Part shown: piece by piece, positions 29,443 to 43,100 of the stretch
Position numbering within the stretch: position 1 is the first letter of the stretch
How the letters are laid out: every line of letters starts with the position of its first letter
Source of the DNA: Taxillus chinensis
Taxonomy: Eukaryota > Streptophyta > Magnoliopsida > Santalales > Loranthaceae
Direction of reading: 5' to 3'
DNA length: 64,000 nt
NCBI GenBank assembly: GCA_023512835.1
Contig: CM042092.1
Location: 8,929,293 to 8,993,292, forward strand
Notes under the pieces: generated by a model
Database searches by the model: none
The model's input: only the letters and a program-made list of their open reading frames with translations
Told to the model about the DNA's origin: nothing
Position numbers and translations under genes: made by a program

Positions 29443-29992
29443 TTTACTTTTATGATCTTAGTAGTTGTCAAATTAGACCTTCTAGCTTTGTTTAGCCACC
29501 CATGGAAAGTACAATTTGAGAACGACTAATTTAAATTAGTTAAATTTTATAGAAATTAGACCAAAACATTGGAGCTTTGTTTAGCCACCCATGGAAGAAA
29601 TATAGATAATACATTGGATGACCAAAACTTCTTTTCATGTGTATAAAATAACAAAATTTACAAAATCAAGAAGTGATATCAAATTCAATACTTACCTAAA
29701 GCGTGGTGGAGAAGTAACTTCTACCACACACTTTTAATTCTATGTAGTTCTTTAATTGCAATTTGAATTTGCGGTCAACAAGAATGGAGAAAATTAGAGC
29801 ATGAGTCAAAGGCAATTGATTTGTCTTGGACGTGTGCTTCTTAAGAAAAGCAAAATCTTAGTGCTTGATGAAGCAATGTATCGATTGATATAACAATCGA
29901 GAATCCGATTCAAAGAAACTCACCGACAACATTTCACAAAGTCTACAATAATAACAATTGCTCATCGAATAACATCTGTTCTCAAGAGTGAC
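29443..29992 (+). pseudogene. ABCC exon 9 / intron 8 fragment, copy 3 (right arm, sense)
   Basis: Same-strand match to ABCC gene positions 61728-62286: intron 8 from about 29443, exon 9 from about 29775 to 29992. The acceptor AG has become GG (TTGCGG). The signature region is altered (WSMGQRQ has become a version with MSQRQ), and a base is missing after LDEA. The exon stretch still agrees with the gene at roughly nine bases in ten. Homology stops at AAGAGTGAC, exactly as in the left arm. Not functional as a transporter. Confidence 0.85.
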
Positions 29993-30169
29993 AAAAAGCC
30001 ATCAAAATGACAAACAAAATAAAATGTGAAATCCACTTCTCACTGTACTTTGTCGTCACTGGAGATAATGTCATCGGGTAAAAACTTTGGAGCACAAAAT
30101 GCCATCAAAATATTTGCATAAGAAAACAATTCATGGCGAGGTTCCCAAAAAAAAATGTTACATGAAAAG

Positions 30170-30191
30170 CCATATTCTTTAAAGAATATGG
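30170..30191. repeat. 22-bp perfect palindrome (mirror at 5055-5076)
   Basis: A perfectly self-complementary stretch centred on TTTAAA, flanked by CCATATTC and its complement. Present in both arms. It could mark a foldback end or only be a chance palindrome. Confidence 0.6.
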
Positions 30192-30309
30192 CACAAAGTG
30201 ACATAGCAAACAAAATAGGGGGATACAACTGGGAGGAAAAAATCTTTCTCCAAGCTTTTACTTCTCTGAAGAGTTTGGTCTCCTCTTCTTTCCAAACCCA
30301 ACCACCGCA

Positions 30310-30310
30310 A

Positions 30311-30344
<34 letters not shown>
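30310..30344. repeat. (AAT)n microsatellite, right arm
   Basis: Partner of 4896-4936 but shorter by a few units, one of the clear length differences between the arms. Confidence 0.95.
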
Positions 30345-30500
30345 GCCGACAACCAGCGAATTGAGAGAGGAGCAACAAGGGATACAAAACAAAATACAAA
30401 AAAAATACAAGCTATCAACCTTGTGCCATGCCATGTTATATGGTCCGACATCCTGATAGAGTGGAAAAAATACATATGGAGAGACAATATGTAATAATAA

Positions 30501-30994
30501 GGCTATGTTTGGCACCGTTATTTTATTTTCGATTTCCAAAAGCTAATATTCAATATTTTCAAAAACTATCATCGAATTTCGTTTTTTTTGTTTGATTGCT
30601 GTTTTTTGCTTTTGTTTTTCGTTCGCCGGAAGCTCATGCGAGAGGGTGGGAATTTCATGCAAGGGGGGGGGCTCGTGCGGGGGCATCGCGCCGGGGGGGG
30701 AGGTTGCGATGGGCTGGCGGGTGGCGATCGGGCGTCGGACAAGAGTCGTGCGCAAGTGAGCCAGGGGGGTTACGTCGGCGGCAAGAGAGGACGGCGGCGG
30801 GCGCGGAGGGGTCACCGGAAAACAAGTGAAAACAAAAAACATGAAATAGAAAACATCATTATTTTCATTTTTTTGCGTTTGAGAACAACTTGTTTTCAAA
30901 AATAAAAAAAAAAACAAGTACCAAACAAAAAAAAAGGCGTTTTACGTATTTTAATACGAAAAAACAAAAACGAGTATCACCACCAAACACGCTC
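30501..30994. mobile_element. PIF/Harbinger-like MITE with GC-rich core, right arm
   Basis: Mirror of 4240-4736, flanked by TAA on both sides (30498-30500 and 30995-30997). The GC-rich core (about 30620-30820) differs from the left copy by several small indels and substitutions, more than the surrounding arm does. Confidence 0.75.
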
Positions 30995-32544
30995 TAATAT
31001 TTCCCTCATGCATGTCTTTCTTCCATCTCAAATAAAAGCAACTGTGCACTAAAGGAAATGAATATTCACACCCTAAAAAGATATAAACACACTCATCTTA
31101 AGTGATTCATTTATAAATAATAATTTAATATTATATAAAAATTAAACTAACACTCTTTCTAATTAACATACTCATCCATTCCTATTCAATAATTCATCTG
31201 AAACTGCATTTATTATTTCTTTTTTTTATACGTGTGGGTGCTCTGATTTATTCTTTTTTATTATTTCTTTTCTGTGTTTATTTTTTTTTATTAGTGGTAT
31301 TTTGTTTTCATTTGGTGTTATCACCTGTGTACTCGTTGGTAGAATTTTTAGAGGTTGTACCTCTATGAACTTGTTTAGTGTTATAGGGCTGATTGGACGA
31401 AATATGAAATCAATTATGGGCATTATTAAAAAATACCTCCAATTTCATTTCAAAGTTAGATATACAAAAGACCCAATACTGATATTGAAATAGGTAATTT
31501 CACATGTGAGTTTTACATTTTGTTTCAAATTTTAAGTACTACTTTTCATGAGAAAGGGTAAGTAGAGCGGGTATTGTATTATGTTTTGAATTTATATACC
31601 TTGAATGTAATACTGCCACTGTTGCTTACTAACAGGGAAGGGTAAACTGGAATGATCGTGAAATTCTCTTGCTGCGATTTTTTTTTTGTGTGTATATATG
31701 TTTAATTAGGATTGTTTTTTTTATGTTATGAGATATTAGATTATCTAGCCTACGTCATAGAATTGGAAAACAATCTTCATTTAAGGTATTCTCTATCCTT
31801 CTTAATTGGTCGGGACAAATTTTAATTTGAAAGATAGTTGGTTTCTACTTCACAAAATTTGCTATGTGGCTTTTCTATACTTTCTGTTTGTATCCAGTAT
31901 CTTGTAACTTCAACAATATGCAAGTTTGAACACACCTATTACTCCTTTGTTTGAAAAGATGATGTGTTAGTGATACTGGACGGATAGGGTGGGTGTTTAA
32001 TTCTTCCAGAGAAATGGGCAGAGGTGAGTCCTTAAACATGCTTTGAGTGTTGGAATTGGACATGTATTATGACTTTCAGATCTTGAACTATATGCAGATG
32101 CTTAGCAAATTAACCCATCACCTATTTTATCATTTCTGGTTTCAATTGGGACTTTTATGATTATGTTGCATAACTTGCATTATAGGCTCTGGGGCTCCCA
32201 TGTAAAAGAACATAATTTTTTTTGTTTTTCCTTTTATTTTTCCAAGCTAGGCCTTCGTTTTGGATCCCTGCAACACAGGTGCATGATAGAACGTAACATA
32301 ATTTCAGGATATCCATGTATTAAAGAATTCCTTGTATTTTGCAAATCCATGTAATTATTTCGTGTGATTATTTCCATCTTTGTATCTACAATTTAGGAAA
32401 CAAATCCATGTAATTGCATATACGTTATCACTGCACTTATCAAAAAAATATATATACGTTATCACTGTAAATGTGCAATTGTGCATAAGTTTGATAAATT
32501 TGCAATAATATTTCAAAGAGATTAATTCCACACAATTCTTTAGT

Positions 32545-32988
32545 AGTCCACTTTTGCTGCCCCTCCAAGCAAAAATAGCAAACGGTCACCAAAGCAGGTG
32601 GGAAGTCTGAAAAAGATGGAGGTATGCGGTTTACTGTTTTTTTTTTTTACAGTTTTTATATGCTGAATGAACCCACAAAAATTAACAGCAGATCAAGAGA
32701 AGCCAAGCCGATCGAGTATATAGAAACAAGATAGATCTCCAAAAAAAATTTATGCCAAGAAGGCATAGAAGAACCAAGTCCAAGCAAGAACTATGGTAAA
32801 TTGATATTGTTAAATTTTGTTGGTGTGTGTGTGTTTCTTATTGTTTACTTATGTCATCAATTTCTTTATCTCAGGAAAAGACTAAAGTAGAGATTAAACA
32901 ATTTCAGAGAAGCCTCAACTTCAAAGTAACACCCATACCCACTTTCTACCAACAAGCTTCACTGCTGCCTGGATCAGGATGCAAAAAG
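32545..32988 (+). pseudogene. TPX2/WVD2-like gene fragment, two possible exons
   Basis: The exon at 32875-32988 is bounded by TATCTCAG and GTGTGA and has 38 codons. Its stretch VEIKQFQRSLNFKVTPIPTF followed by YQ resembles the C-terminal TPX2 domain of plant WVD2-like microtubule-binding proteins (family pattern: EIKxLRxSLxFKAxPxPxFY). A preceding stretch ending at GTATGC (about 32626) can be read as PSKNSKRSPKQVGSLKKME, a basic region seen in such proteins. The outer edge of the inverted repeat (32572) falls inside this first piece. No further exons of the family were recognised; the frame at 33148-33387 is not identifiable. Probably a gene remnant. Confidence 0.5.
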
Positions 32989-33659
32989 GTGTGAACAAAA
33001 TTTACATCATATTCTTTAATTTTTTAGTCATTTGAAATTTTAATTAAAATTTGTAAATAAAGTTGAATTAAGTCTCTTTTCTAACTGTATACAAATTAGT
33101 CCACTTACCCCCGTTCTATCTTAGAATTTTAAAACCAAATCACAACCATGTCAAGTAATTGCATTACACCTTTCCATAAAAACAATTCTTGTTTTATTCT
33201 CTATCTCGGATGCACCAGCAAAGATGAAATCAACACAATCACGGACTGGGTATCCACTCGAGGCTTCTCTTTTGTTAACCCTCAAGTGGGTTCACTCTCT
33301 TCTACCCCAATCGACAGGCTTTGTCACATGGAAATAGGGATTGGAAATGGTGCAGCAAGGAAGATACATCGAACAAAAGGATACTAGTGTGATTGAGGGC
33401 CAGAAAATTGAAAGAGATCCTAAGTTTGGATTTGAAGAAAATGATTTTAGTAATAATTAAGATATTACAATATACATTCTCTTGTTATTAATTTTATTAT
33501 TAATGAAATATTGTAATTTCTTTTAAAGAAAATATTTTTGGTTAATTTGTTTGTTTTTATATATATGCAATTGTATATTAAAATTTGATCGCAGGGAGCT
33601 ACTAATTAAATAATTAAATCCATTAATTAAAAATTTTAGATGAAAAATCGCTGGTTTAT

Positions 33660-34022
33660 AGATTTATACAGACGGATGAAGTGTTTGTACATATAGGGTC
33701 TATACTGACGGATACATTTGCTGTTGGAATAGATCATAAACTTATACTGACGGATATAATTGTTGTTGGAATAGACCATAGACTTATACTGACGGATTTC
33801 CATTGGTATAGACTTGAGATCCATACCAACGGACAAATCATCCGTTGGAATAAACACCAGGTCTATACAGACAGATATGGCGTCGGTATAAACCTTATAC
33901 TGACAGGGTTTCTACCGATGGAAAGCCCTTCCATCGGAATAGTTCCAGGGATCTATACTGACGGACAAAAAATCTATACCAATGAAAAAGTTCCGTTAGT
34001 ATAAGTCTTTTCTCTTGTAGTG
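33660..34022 (-). mobile_element. One end of a CACTA (EnSpm/CMC) transposon
   Basis: On the minus strand the sequence starts at 34022 with CACTACAAGAGAAAAGACTT, the hallmark CACTA terminus. Inward from it lie at least eight degenerate subterminal units built on TATACTGACGGA, or its complement TCCGTTGGTATA, in both orientations. This is the usual CACTA subterminal layout. A matching second terminus was not found within the window; the element is truncated or its body extends leftward into the repeat region. No transposase was seen. Confidence 0.75.
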
Positions 34023-34174
34023 GGTGTATAAGAAGAAAACTGGTTTGTTCACTTGATTCTGCCACCTAGAACTGTTATGAAAGAAAAAATATCCTGTGTC
34101 GGGTTTGAAATTTTTTCCCAGTGAAACAACCAATCTACAAGCATAATGCAAGGAAAGATATCACACTTACCTAC

Positions 34175-37100
34175 CAACAAGTTGCACTGAAGCAAGAAGA
34201 TCATCACCAACATTTTTTTGCGTGTTCCTGCATAGTAAGCCTGATTATTAATGAAAGAGTAACAATATAGTGCATACCTTGCTCCCGCTGGCTTATTACC
34301 TTAGAATCTTGTAAATACTCCAAAACCACACCAATCGTCTCATTAAGTCCCGAGATCATCTTTGTGAAGGTGCTTTCACTAATAAGGTCACCTGTATAAA
34401 GTTCCATTACTAACAAATCCTATGCATGCTCTCACATACCTCATTAAGACAATAACAAGTACACAAATGGAAACCACAAATGAGATGTGGAATAGTTACA
34501 TGAAATTTCAACAAGTTGGAATCTACCACAAGTATCAACAATTCCAACCCACCCTGATTGAGGGTTAAAGCTACCTTTTTTTTCATTATTGTCATGGCTA
34601 AGCATGCGGTACTATTTTAAAATGGTATAAATTTGTTCAATGGTTTTCAACATCTTTGAATAGAAAACAATTGATGCTCCACACTAATGTTAATGAAAAA
34701 CCAAACAAAAAGTTAACTCATTTTCAGCTTCATAAAAACATGGAAACTAAAATAATGACTTAACAGGCCCTTTGCCTCGATGAACAACAAATATTAGATA
34801 TTTGCTGGGCAAGTCCATAATATCCCTAAGCTTAAAAGAAATGTTTCAAAACTATTACCGAAATTGAGTAACACCTTAATTAATGGGATACTATATAATT
34901 CAACTTAATTAGTGGGATATCATATAATTAGCCCTGATATCCTAATATCACTGTTATTATAGATAGCTTTCTCTCTCTCTTTGTATAAATATTCATGTAT
35001 TATATTGAATGGTGACATAGAATAAGATTATTTTTACATGCGTATCAATTTGAATCATGGAATCACAATCAAACCTAAAATCTAAAATAAAAAAAAACCT
35101 ACGATCGTGTGACCATCACTTTGCGTGTGTTTGCTGCTTGTCGTCCAACAACACTCTTTGTCGGGAGATGTTTTCTGTCCATCAACATCTGCCCAGTTCC
35201 CCAACAATCTTTGCCCGTCAATGACTGTCTGTCAACCTCTTTACCCAGTAAAGCTTTCTACCCATCGAGGAACTCTGTTCGTTGATGTATTTGCCTAGTT
35301 TCACATCGACAACAACAACCTTTCTCTGTCGACAATAATCTCTATGGTCGTCATTGACCTCTGCAACTCATAGCTTTGGAGGGTCAACAACCACTGCTCC
35401 CATCAACACTAAATTTGTCTTCTCCTCTTCGATCAGCAATCCTTGTTATGTTCACGATCAACCTTGGACCATCCTCGTTCTGTTCGAGATCGACTCTGCC
35501 CTCCTGTGTGTGTTGTGGCATAATGGTTCTTGTTGCTATGTGTCTTTCCCTATCTCAATCTTGGAATTATGAAGGCAAAGCAATCGGTTGTCGTAACTTA
35601 TGGTGCTGTCTAAAATCACGAACCATAAATTGTAAAGATTGGAGTAAGAAAATTCAACTTTATCTTTGAAGTATTGATAAAGATGATCATTTGACTACTA
35701 ACCCTCCCAAAAATGACTTGAAGCACACATAGCTTTGAGAAAATACTTGACTCTTTATGCAGATTCTAAACTTTATTGATATCAAAATAATTGACTTGAT
35801 TAATCATTGTGAATTTGTCAAAGAACTAATGAATTATTTGAATCTCCAGTATTCTTGTAAAAAAAAAAAATCTTACTCCATGTATAGAGTGCATTCTATC
35901 AAGCCGATAAACAAGATCATTCCCTTACAACTTATTTTATGACTTTTAAGAAAACTTGTGAAGAGCATAATATGTTGTTGCATTTTAGCACTGATATGAA
36001 GTTCAACAATACCAATGCGAGCAAATGGCTATCATAAGCTTCTTAGCTAGCCTTCCCTCTTACTTTGAGACTGCTAAGTCATAGGTTCCTTCCTGGTTCT
36101 AAGATCTCCTTTTTACCTGAAGTTTTTAGTCGGATACTCCGCACAAAAGGTCCTTCGCTGGGTCAACCTAATAGTGCTTTAGTGAGTCGACAAAATACTT
36201 ATAAACTTGAACGATCATTCCATCATCTTGGAAACAGAGAAGGACCACCAAGGTTTGAAGCACGTGGAGTTGTGTGTAATTATTGTCCCAAGCCAAGCCA
36301 TATGAAGCGTGAATGTAGAAAGCTTCAATACAAAAATAAAAGAGCTCCATCAGCCCACATTGCATCTAGTACATATATTTTAGCACCATCAATTCGTATC
36401 TCTGCAAATGAATTTGCCAAGTTTTCACAATATCAAGAATCACTTGAGTCATCTCATTCGATTACAACTATTGCTGATTCGATTACTAATATGTGTCTTC
36501 TTTCCTTATTTTTCAAATGAATCATTGATTCTAATGACACATATCATATGACGGGTAATTTTAGTATATTTTCTAATTTCCAATCTCACATTTCTCAATC
36601 TACCGTAACATTAGCCGATGGGTTATCATCTTATGTTCGTGAGTCCTGGCACAATTACTTATCTATCTTACATTTTCCTAAAATTTCTTTTAATTTGATT
36701 TTAATAAGCTAGCTTACTTGTCATCTTAACTGTTACATCACCTTTTTTTTCTTGATCATTACTTGATCTTACGACGAAGAAGATTACCGATAAAAGACAT
36801 GAATTTGAGAGCCTCTATACTCTTGATAGCCCACCTCCTCCATCCGTAGTGTTACATCTTCATTTGATGAGCATTATAGGTTGGGTCATCCGTCATTTTC
36901 ATTGCTTAAAAAGCTTTATCCATAGTTTAGTCATGTGTCTTCCTTAAATTATGAAACGTGTCGGTATGCAAAATACCATTGTCTTAGTGTAAGTCCAAGA
37001 ATCAATAAACGGACCAACGTTCCTTTTGAATTAGTTCATTCATTCAGATGTTTGGGGACCTTATCCTATTGTGTCTAAACCTTAATTTAAATATTTGTTA

Positions 37101-40100
37101 CGATTATTCTCGTATATATTTAATAAAAAATCATTCTAAACTGTTCTCTATCTTTTGCTCATGAAATCAAAACTCAATTTAATGTTTACATTCATCATTT
37201 AAGCAGTGATAATGTCAAATAGTATACTCAAATTTTGTTTCAAAATTTTATGGTTCAGAATGGCATGTTTCATGAAATTTCTTGTGTTGTTACTCCACCT
37301 CAAAATAGAGTGACCAAATGTAAGAACAGACATCTTCTTGCAATTATACGTGCTCTCTCAATTCAAATGAATGTTCTTAAATCATTTTAGATTGATGCAA
37401 TCTCTATCATATGTTTTTTAATTAATCGCATCCTATCATCTGTTCTTCATGATAAGATCCCTTATAAAACTCTCTTTCCTCAAGAGTCTATATTTTCAGT
37501 TTACCTTAGAATATTTGGTAGCAATTGCTTTGTTCATTATGTTCGCTGTATGTCACCAAATTAGATCCTAAATCCTCTCTCTTTGTTGGTTTTCCTCGTC
37601 TTCAGAAAGGTTATTAATGTTATTCTTATACTCTTAACAAATATTTTGTTTCAATTAATGATAACTTCATGGAAGACACTTTACTTTTTGTTTTCTCTTC
37701 CTCCTGCACATCAAGAGGAAGGTGATGATTTGTTGGTCTATTTCTTTCACATCTTCTGAAGCTATCATGATTCTCGTTTCTCCTGCCACTTACAAGTATC
37801 CTATTGCTCAAGTCCGCTTTAGGCGTCAACCTCTTGATTCATGTTTAGTGTCTTCTTTTTCGCCCTTGGATCCAATCTCGAATAATAATCTTCCTATTGC
37901 AAGATACGTAAGGTTAAACGAAGTTGCACTTGCACCTATCTTATTTCTTCGTTTGTTTCTTACAATTGTTTGTCTTCTTGTTCTTTTGTTGCCTCCTGTT
38001 GATTCTACCATTATTCTCAAAATTCTTGATAAAGCCCTCTCTTACCATGATTGGTAACAACCAATGATCGACAAAATAAAAGCATTAGATGAAAATAATA
38101 CTTAGCACTTGGTTGATTTTCGTAGTTAAGGTCAATCTGAATTGGTTTATTACTCGCTTCAAGGTCTGTTTCATTGCTAAGGGCTATACTCAAACAAATG
38201 GCATGGACTATTCCGATACTTTTTCTTCTATTCCCAAATTGACCTATATTCACTAGTTCATTCCTACCATTGACCTTTGCATCAAATGGATATCAAATGC
38301 TTTTCTTCATAGTGATCTCCACGAAAAGGTATATATGAAGCAACATCCTAGTTTTATTGCTCAAGGGGAGTCCGGGCATGTTTGTCATCTTCAAAAGTTT
38401 TTATATGTTTTGAAACGGCCTCCATACTTTGTTTGACAAATTTAATCCGGCTATTGAAACATGGAGTATAATAAAGAGTAAGACTCACTATTACGTATTC
38501 TACATGCACCTTAACTTTTTAATTGTGTATGTAGATGGTATTGTTATTACTAGTAATGATACTCTGAGCATTATATCTCTTTTAATAACCGTATATCCTG
38601 GATCACCAATCGAGAAGAAGTTTCAGAAGTTGTACACACATGCAAAATTCAAAGAAGTTCAAAAGCAATTCATTGGCATGATACTCTGAGCATTATATCT
38701 CTTAAGTCTTTTCTTCATATTCACCTCCACATGAAAGACTTGAGGATGCTCAAATATTTTCTTGAGTGTTAAAGTTATAATGAGTACATGAGGTATCTTT
38801 CTCTCCTAGAATATGTCCTTGATTTATTAATTGAAACAAGAAAATTAAAAACAAAGCCTTATAGTGCTCCAATAATCGGAAATATATATCTCACAAGAGA
38901 TGAGAAACTACTTGTTAATCCTGAGAAATATAGAAGACTAGTTAAAAAGTTAAATTAACTTACCATAACTCGAATATTGCATACTCGGTCGGTGTTAGTT
39001 AATTCATGTTATCCTAACAATTTATCATTGGACAGCATTAAAATAGATTTCGTATTACGTAAAAGGAGCACCTCAAAGTAGTCTCCTATACACAAATTAT
39101 GGACACACTCAAATTAAATATTTCTCATATGCAAATTTGGTGGGTTCCACGGTGGATCAAAGATCCACATCAAGCTATTACATTTTTGATCGGCCCGGCC
39201 CGGCCTAGCACACAAGCCCACGGGCTTGAACCCATTTTACACCCCTAATTAAAGCTGGACTGGGAAACATACCTTTGTCTTCACTGACCTTTGAAATCAA
39301 TTTTAATTGTTTTTTCCACCAATGTGAAGGCAATGGCCAGATCCTGCTGTCTTAAAGGAATGACATCGCGACTGGATGACGATTCCTTTGATGCTTCAAA
39401 TTTGAAATAAGCAAGTTCATTGAGTAGTACAGCAATCTCAACTCTTGATGACTCCAAGACAAGCAATATAAACCTAGTATGAAAAAAAAAAAAGAAAAAA
39501 AGCAACAATAACCCACATAGATATTAGGGTGGATAGAAAGCCACCATTATATGAAGGAAATTCTTACCTGTCAGGAGGAAAACAACCTCGTACACCAGGT
39601 AAGGTAAGCTGTCCAATCAGCCATTCCTCACCCAGAACAGATATCATGGCCTCTGCCAAGATAAGAGCCTGAAGCCTTTCAGCAGGCGCTGCACATTAGA
39701 TAACATAAAAACAGACAATTATTTTTAAAAAGGTGAGAAACTGTTCTGCTGTCCAATATAAAATATATCATACTATAAACCAATAATTCAAGCCTTTTAT
39801 GATGTCAACACCTGACCTACCTGACCTACCACCTAACTTATATTTAAGTTTTTTAAAAATATATGAACTTTTATTTAGGCCTTTCGAGTCTTCCAAATGT
39901 GGCCCAATTGCATCTTGTATGAGAAAATTATACAAATAATAAAAATTGTTGGCATACACTAAGTGAATAGCAACCACCAAATAAAAAAAGTAAAATGAAT
40001 ACATGACCTTGAGATAAGTATATATAATACCATATATTATACATGACCATATAAGTGTCAACTCAACACTTGCCTTGAAGATCACCCTTAGGTTACGGAT

Positions 40101-40112
40101 CTTAAGAGTTGT

Positions 40113-40171
<59 letters not shown>

Positions 40172-43100
40172 TAAGGGATCTTAAGAGAATAGTCAACAAA
40201 CAATGCAACAAATTGGAAAAGGTAACCGATTACATCTTCTTCTTCTTCTTCTTCTTCATCTTCTTCTTCTTTTTTTGGTGGTCTTCCCAAGGGAATAGGA
40301 AAAGGTTACCGATTACATCTCCTATTATATAGTAGAATAAACAGTAAGTGTAAACCATACCAACACGATTTTGCAAAATGGCCATGATACCGACGCGAAT
40401 ATAAGTTGACCACATGCCATTTTGTATTAGTGGAAGTGCATCCTGCAATAGTGCCTGAAATACAAAGAAAGTGTCATAATTAGATATGCAATCAATATAA
40501 ACCAGGGACTCGAGCAAAATTGAGAACAAACATTACAGGTTTAACTAACCTCATTAGGAAAATGCAAAATGAGATCCACGTTGATTTAGTGTTTGGTTGA
40601 GCTCTTTAAAACAACGCCACAGAATGCATCTTAACCTTGGTTGGTGTTATACACCTTCAGCTAAGTTTGTGCAATGTACCCTCTTATAAATTATGCCTGT
40701 GGCTTATTAAAAATTGTCAAACCCTTAAATAAGAGTAGCACCAGCAAATGCTACATTTTTGAAAGACTCAATATATTGTCAGCTTTCCTTCACTAGATCT
40801 GAGTTTACAGTTTTCTAAAGTCATGTCTATTAATGATTAGATTATTCTCATTTGAGGTGGTTAAAGCAAAACTTCTTAATAAATCCTGAAACTTAACACT
40901 CAGCTGCATTTTATCTAAATGCAAACTTCTCTGTCAATGTATCATTATCATCCCACTTTCAATGCTCTTTTCTATTTTGGAATAATTGCTTGAATTATTT
41001 TTACTGCTAAGCACCCAGAGTTTGTCTTGGCTTCTTCGGACAAGAAAGATGGAACAAACCAGGGGTGGTTTGGGCCTCGTTAAAGCCAAAGTGAACTAGA
41101 ACATATAATAATGTGCATGAACACATGGCCATTCCATAATCGAATGGAGTTAAATTCTATAGTTTAACAATTAACACTCATCAAAGTAAACAATTCCAGA
41201 AGATGGCAACTTCAATGCTTATTGACTAACAACAAAGGTGTAGGGGAAAAAAATGAGGAAATAAGAAAAGACCAAATTCTAAAAGCAACTATTTTCTTTA
41301 TTAGTCATGAAAAGTCAGAGAAGCTAAACCTAAAACATTTAGAGGAAATTATAAGAAACCAAATCAAGTAATTTTACCTATTAGAGTTTTGCAAGAACCA
41401 ATTTTTTTAAATTTCAAAAATACTTGATCTAATAATAAGTTACGTAACAATGTAACATGAATGCCTCTATAGGCACAAGGACAGAGTAGTGAACAAAGTG
41501 ATGAGAAAAAGACATGTGACAGTCACCCAGCCAATCTAAGTGCAGAGATGGTAAGATCTCATGTACTGTTATAAATAAATGATGCACTGTTACAGTCATG
41601 CTCTAGTGCACTGAATATTCGCAATATCCTAAAGGGAATTATTATCATACCATAGATTTGGCAGGAAAAATTGCAGAGAGTAGGTGGAACGCATCAAACT
41701 TCAAGGCATTGTGTAACACCGCAAATTGCCTTGCTAATGTGGGTACCTATCATTATGAAGAAAAAACTAACTTTTCTTATCATTAATAAGAACTAGATGC
41801 AAAAGCACATTTCTGTATATCGATATGGATCATCATGGCTTACCATCATTGCAAGGTCCTTAACTCTAACATTGTCCACAGATGACTCACTCAGCATCAA
41901 CTGCACAAGTTTGATTGATAATTCCATTCTGTGAGAACCTGGGGGGAAAAAAACTAGCCATTACCACTCATTAATTCATGTAGAAAGTGTAACAGATCTG
42001 AATGCTATGGTACCACAGTTGTAGATGTTTTAAGAGAAAATTTATGTAAGTTGCAAGGATATTATATTCTATATAGATAGCCAAACATGATTAACTGCTT
42101 CCAGAAGAAAACTCTAAGTAGATTCTAAGTAGCATGCATGTATGGACTGCAATCATGACAAGATCCAAAAACCTACAGAGAATTCTAGAAGCTTATAAAG
42201 CAAAAGGGATAATGATTAGACATCAAATTAAATATCAAGTTGCCTACCATCTGGGAAAGTAGACATCTGAGATGCAAGCACACTCATGCCTCCAGATTCA
42301 CATAATATCATAATCCCATTTTCACATGAAGCTGATACAAGAATTTCGCAGCAATCTTCAAGAACAGGTGATGCTGATCTGTTTCAAACAACATTTGATG
42401 AGCATCACTGATAAACATATATATTAAAAAATTTGTAAGCATTGAGATTTTGTTGGCTTGTTTGTATGCTGTAGATGTCAGCTGTTGGAGTGCTTTATTA
42501 TTTGGAAAGGGGAACAGAGTGGCATGAAGCCCTTTTTCGGGCTCTGAACTATTTCAAGAGCATTACCAATTTAAGTAAATAATCACGCTTCAGCAATATT
42601 TTCTGAAAGGTGGTCTGGTTTGTTTCAGCAGGCGTGGCTATTAGCAGATGTAAGGGATTAATAGACTTACTCTCTCAGCATAACTTCCAGTATCATTGGA
42701 ACCTTTGAGACCAAGTCTTCAGACGAAGCAATCTCAGGAACACGACAGAATGCTGCAAGCACAGTCAGAGATAGTTGCAAATATGCATCTCGGTTTTCAA
42801 CCGCACTGCTGTTGACAGTTCCCTCTCCCATGCCTTACGAGGAAAACAACAAATCAGAATTTAATCACTTCAAAAAAATTTGAGGACAAAACCTAATAGT
42901 ACATCAATTAGAAATCAGAAGAGGATATAAAACTCAAACCAAATAGAAATTTGAGGACACTACCAGTCCTGAGGAGTCCATCAATAAAGCAGAATTTAAA
43001 AAAAAATCAAAATCAAAATTGATGAAGCAGAATTTAAATAAAGTGCTACTTTATTTAAATCCCGATTTGAACAAAGTGACTGTTTTTTATAACAAATTTA

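Larger units (their letters stand above)
19861..32572. repeat. Right arm of giant inverted repeat
   Basis: Reverse complement of 2660-15402. The inner edge is at TAAATTGAATGTAAAAT (19861). The outer edge is at CCAAGCAA (32565-32572), where the sequence leaves the palindrome in what looks like a TPX2-family exon. Stretches without a listed feature (about 19870-22100, 26540-28190 and 31000-32540) are AT-rich and show no recognisable gene, only short frames mirrored in the left arm. Confidence 0.93.

Noticed and set aside
2660..32572. Plastid inverted repeat
   Set aside because: No plastid genes or rRNA; the content is nuclear genes and nuclear transposons.
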